This document shows, in pieces, positions 61,238 through 64,000 of a DNA stretch of 64,000 bases (the first letter of the stretch is position 1; each line of letters opens with the position of its first letter). The notes beneath the pieces were generated by a model. The model was not told the origin of the DNA, made no database searches, and saw only the letters and a program-made list of their open reading frames with translations. The translations under genes and the position numbers were made by a program. This DNA is from Symbiodinium kawagutii (taxonomy: Eukaryota; Sar; Dinophyceae; Suessiales; Symbiodiniaceae): positions 34,218-98,217 of the forward strand of contig VSDK01002018.1 of assembly GCA_009767595.1 (NCBI GenBank), written 5' to 3'.

Positions 61238-62107
61238 ATGAGCACTAAACTTACATACAAGAAAGTATATGTAAATTCTAACTATCGCCTTCCTCAGTCA
61301 AATTCAAGCAGTGATTTTGTGATTGAATTAGATACCAATTTTGAATGTCCTGAGGGAACACGCATGTATATCACAGAAGTATCACTGCCCACTGTATGGA
61401 AAACAACAGAAGTAGGCTTCTTTGAAAAATTTTACGCTATGCTTTATGACAACACTGATACTTTATTGAGGTGTGTCATTTTAGACTTATCTAATAAAAT
61501 CTATTTCGCTGAACAGATAAGCTATGACATTGTAAGTAAGTTGAATGATGCAGTCAGGGACTTGAATGCTAATAATGACATTTTTGTTTATGCCTACTCA
61601 TCAGCAACAAGAACTATGGAAATAAAAGTAGCTGATGGGTTAAATTTCAAATTGAAAATACCAACAGATGCTGAATTAGCCACCTATGTGGGCAGTGAGT
61701 GGAATAGGGGGGATGCCGACTACAACACTAATTATATAGTATCAATAAACTATTTATTGAGTAATTTTGTTCCTACATCTGGCGGTTTAACGACATGGAC
61801 TTCATCATACCTTAACCTTGTTCCATTTAGAGCATTGTATCTGAACAGCGCAGAGCTGACCGATCATAGGTATAGTAGCCCTTCCACTTATTCATCTTCT
61901 ATAATCCGCAAAATCCTCATAGATCAGCAATTAGGAGGAGTGGTGAATGATGCTCATAGTGGTGCTATGACCCAAGACTACATAGATGTCAGCAATAAAA
62001 ATCTAAAAAGGTTATCATTTCGTTTAACTGATGAAAAAAACAAAACAATCAACCTATATAACATACCCCTTGAATTTGCACTTGTGTTTGACCATCCAAG
62101 TTATTGA
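61238..62107 (+). CDS. Penton-like minor capsid protein (putative), 289 aa
   Basis: Begins MSTKLTYKKVYVNSNYRL, then SSSDFVIELDTNFECPEGTR and MYITEVSLPTVWKT, the 'NS-x-YR ... SDF ... I-x-x-x-x-P-x-x-W' opening seen in minor capsid proteins of these elements. It ends LSFRLTDEKNKTINLYNIPL-EFALVF, beta-rich with a C-terminal jelly-roll strand pattern. ATG 61,238 fits the 17 nt late-promoter spacing; a TTG just upstream is not needed. Assignment to penton is by pattern and context, not by a sure homology. Confidence 0.6.
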   Translation: MSTKLTYKKVYVNSNYRLPQSNSSSDFVIELDTNFECPEGTRMYITEVSLPTVWKTTEVGFFEKFYAMLYDNTDTLLRCVILDLSNKIYFAEQISYDIVSKLNDAVRDLNANNDIFVYAYSSATRTMEIKVADGLNFKLKIPTDAELATYVGSEWNRGDADYNTNYIVSINYLLSNFVPTSGGLTTWTSSYLNLVPFRALYLNSAELTDHRYSSPSTYSSSIIRKILIDQQLGGVVNDAHSGAMTQDYIDVSNKNLKRLSFRLTDEKNKTINLYNIPLEFALVFDHPSY

Positions 62108-62146
62108 AAAAGATGTTTAAAGATATATTAAGATATATATTTTAAG

Positions 62147-62926
62147 ATGCCAGACTATCGTAAAGGTCAAATCTATAAAATAGTTGATGTTGGATACAAT
62201 AAATGCTATATAGGAAGCACTGTTGAAAAATTATGTGATAGAATGGCAAAGCATAAGCATGATTATAAAAGATACATAAATGGAACTCGTAAAGGTTTTA
62301 CATCAGCATTTTTAATCTTTGATGAGTATGGTGTTGAAAATTGTAAGATTGAATGGATTGAAGACTATCCCTGCGAAAACAAAAAACAACTTCATAAAAG
62401 AGAAGGGCATTATCAAAAAGAGACTGATTGTGTGAATAAACTAATTGCTGGTAGAAGTTTTAAGGAACACTATGAAGAAAATAAGGAAACATATTCTGAA
62501 AAGCAAAAACTATATTATGAAAAAAACAAGGATAATATCCAACAATACCAAAAAAAATATTACGAGGAAAACAAGGAAAAAGTAAATGAAAGAAATAAAC
62601 AATACACTGAAAACAACAAAGAATATCTACAAATGAAGAAGAAACAATATAGAGAGGAACATAAGGAAGAAAAGAAACTAACAGACAAAAAATATTATGA
62701 AGACAATAAAGAAAAGTTATGTGAAAAATACAAACAGCAAAGAAGGGACAACCCTGAAAAGTTTAAAGAGAAAGATAAAAAGCAGTATCAAAACAAAAAA
62801 CTAATGAGACAACGACCTTACGAATGTGAATGCGGTATAGTGTGTAAATTTGCTTCACGATTGACACATTTTAAATCAAAGAAGCATCAACAATACCTAC
62901 AAAATCAAACTAACCCTGATGAATAA
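62147..62926 (+). CDS. GIY-YIG endonuclease with C-terminal zinc finger, 259 aa
   Basis: Residues 7-60 hold the GIY-YIG domain: GQIYKIVDVGYNKCYIGST, with the catalytic Arg expected in KLCDRMAKHK and the Glu in the later KREGHYQKE stretch. Residues about 105-225 are imperfect YYEENKEK-type coiled-coil repeats. The C-terminus ECECGIVCKFASRLTHFKSK-KH is zinc-finger-like. Such homing-type nucleases are common passengers of large DNA viruses and PLVs. Upstream TTTAAAGATATATTAAGATA lacks TCTA and resembles the early class. Confidence 0.8.
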   Translation: MPDYRKGQIYKIVDVGYNKCYIGSTVEKLCDRMAKHKHDYKRYINGTRKGFTSAFLIFDEYGVENCKIEWIEDYPCENKKQLHKREGHYQKETDCVNKLIAGRSFKEHYEENKETYSEKQKLYYEKNKDNIQQYQKKYYEENKEKVNERNKQYTENNKEYLQMKKKQYREEHKEEKKLTDKKYYEDNKEKLCEKYKQQRRDNPEKFKEKDKKQYQNKKLMRQRPYECECGIVCKFASRLTHFKSKKHQQYLQNQTNPDE

Positions 62927-62986
62927 ATATATCCTATACATTTCTTAATTAAGAAAATATTAAGAAATATATAGCACTTTTTATAT

Positions 62987-63568
62987 ATGTCTATATCAGT
63001 AGTTGATTTAAATGAAGAAGCAAAGCAAGTAGAAGATGAAGCGCCAAAAATTGAAGCAGAACAAGCACCTGAACCTACAATGGATACTACCAATGAAGTA
63101 ATTGAAGAAGCACCAACAGAACCAACCGAAGAAGCACCAACAGAACCAACCCCTGAACCAAAACCAAAAGCAAAGCCAAAAGCAAAACCCAAAGCAAGTG
63201 ATTTAGTCAATTGTCCTGACTGCTCCCGACAGATGACATACAAAAATTTGAGATACAGCCATAAATGCTCACCTGAACCCCCGCCAGTCAAGAAACAAGC
63301 AAACCCCAAAGGCAAGGCAAAACCAAAACCCAAGCCTATTGTTCAACCAATTTATGAAGACGATGAAGAAGAAGAGCAACAGCAACAACCAATACTGAGT
63401 GCCCCTGTGAGAAACCAAGTATTGAAACCCACTAATCAAATAACATCACTACAACAACATTACCAGCTTTTACAGAATGAATACATAAAACAGAAGCAGG
63501 AGAAATACAACAACCTGTGTCAAAATATGTTCAAAGCAAAACCTAAAAACGATAAAATTAAAATCTAA
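62987..63568 (+). CDS. Pro/Glu/Lys-rich protein with CPDC zinc motif, 193 aa
   Basis: N-terminal acidic region with EEAPTEPTEEAPTEPTPEP repeats, then KPKAKPKAKPKA, then NCPDCSRQMTYKNLRYSHKC (about residues 74-93; C-x2-C-x13-H-x-C). A further Pro/Lys run, an acidic EDDEEEEQQQQ and a C-terminal helix (LQQHYQLLQNEYIKQKQEKY) follow. Not identified; the disordered layout suggests an adaptor or scaffold. No TCTA upstream; leader contains TTAAGAAATATATAG. Confidence 0.55.
   Translation: MSISVVDLNEEAKQVEDEAPKIEAEQAPEPTMDTTNEVIEEAPTEPTEEAPTEPTPEPKPKAKPKAKPKASDLVNCPDCSRQMTYKNLRYSHKCSPEPPPVKKQANPKGKAKPKPKPIVQPIYEDDEEEEQQQQPILSAPVRNQVLKPTNQITSLQQHYQLLQNEYIKQKQEKYNNLCQNMFKAKPKNDKIKI
63564..63567 (+). promoter_or_regulatory. 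TCTA motif, late-type promoter
   Basis: AAAATCTAAATTATTGATAT, 13 nt before ATG 63,581. Confidence 0.6.
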
Positions 63569-63580
63569 ATTATTGATATA

Positions 63581-64000
63581 ATGGCTTTACAAATGGATGG
63601 AGGCAATACTATCATAGGCACTGAATTTATTAAGTTGTTAAATACAGGAAGCAGTAATTTAGCAACAGAGAGCTATGTTAATACAGCAGTGGCAAATGTT
63701 GAAGGTGGAGGTGGTGCTGACCTAACTAATTACTACAATCAAACACAAGTAGATAATCTATTGAATGCTAAGTTAAATATCAATAATCCGCAGGACATGG
63801 CTGGAACACTGAGGATAGGACATATATTAGGCAATTCTAAAATCATACTTAATGCAGTTGGCAGTGAGAAGGATTTGTATGTGAATGGAGATGCCGGTAT
63901 TGGAGGTAGTATGACAGTATTTTCGTTAGATAGCTCAGGTTCAGTCAATGGTGTTAATATTAGAGCAAGTGCAACATTAAAAAGTGATGTATTAGATACT
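63581..64000 (+). CDS. Fibre/spike-like protein, N-terminal 140 aa (runs off the window)
   Basis: Open from ATG 63,581 to the edge. Reads MALQMDGGNTIIGTEFIKLL, then ATESYVNTAVANVEGGGGAD, LTNYYNQTQVDNLLNAKLNI, NNPQDMAGTLRIG and YVNGDAGIGGSMTVFSLDSS, a short helical segment followed by Gly/Asn/Ser-rich beta repeats as in trimeric fibre and tail proteins. Late-type promoter. Probably a receptor-binding spike of the virion (inference). Confidence 0.55.
   Translation, partial: MALQMDGGNTIIGTEFIKLLNTGSSNLATESYVNTAVANVEGGGGADLTNYYNQTQVDNLLNAKLNINNPQDMAGTLRIGHILGNSKIILNAVGSEKDLYVNGDAGIGGSMTVFSLDSSGSVNGVNIRASATLKSDVLDT

Overview
This window looks like nuclear DNA of a dinoflagellate carrying an integrated Polinton-like virus (PLV) or virophage-like element. 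The host call rests on four things: one gene split into many tiny exons over about 30 kb, introns with GC and GA donors as well as GT (all with AG acceptors), a relic of TTTAGGG-type repeat, and introns full of short inverted-repeat elements and degenerate satellite. The species cannot be named from the sequence.

Region 1 (1-30.5 kb, minus strand) holds one spliced gene. It starts with a signal-peptide exon at 30,498 and runs off the left edge. Joining about 28 short exons gives a flavoprotein of the fumarate reductase/Osm1 type (FAD_binding_2), followed by at least two cytochrome b5 domains and the linker to a probable third. The positions of two active-site histidines of the family are occupied by tyrosine. 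Introns contain at least four families of 60-160 bp inverted-repeat elements, microsatellites and a degenerate AACCAT/ATGGTT satellite.

Region 2 (30.5-43.2 kb) has no long gene. GC-rich coding-like islands on the minus strand (about 32.1-42.6 kb) suggest a second split gene of unknown function. It also holds a 70 bp tandem array, a foldback flanking TTTAGGG-like repeats, and more short inverted-repeat elements.

Region 3 (43.2-45.6 kb) has two compact intronless plus-strand ORFs. One carries a ubiquitin-like segment and an acidic tail; the other is an unknown helical protein.

Region 4 (45.6-64 kb, continuing past the right edge) is the AT-rich viral element. It encodes a zinc-finger protein, a protein-primed type B DNA polymerase, a zinc-ribbon protein, an rve integrase, a short C5 cytosine methyltransferase, several unknown proteins, a double-jelly-roll major capsid protein, a lipase-like protein, a penton-like protein, a GIY-YIG endonuclease, a zinc-motif protein and the start of a fibre-like protein. 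Integrase, polymerase and capsid genes each carry one frameshift. A 2,127 bp block (left end, zinc-finger gene, polymerase 5' end) is present twice, 4,851 bp apart.

The most notable signal is in the upstream sequences of this element. Ten genes, including all the structural ones, have TCTA in AT-rich sequence 10-19 nt before the ATG, with identical 20 nt sequences before the capsid and penton-like genes. The zinc-finger, polymerase and zinc-ribbon genes instead share ACTTAAAGA plus a TATATA-like box. This looks like a two-class (early/late) transcription programme, and the TCTA class resembles the late promoter of the giant virus CroV and the promoters of its virophage mavirus.
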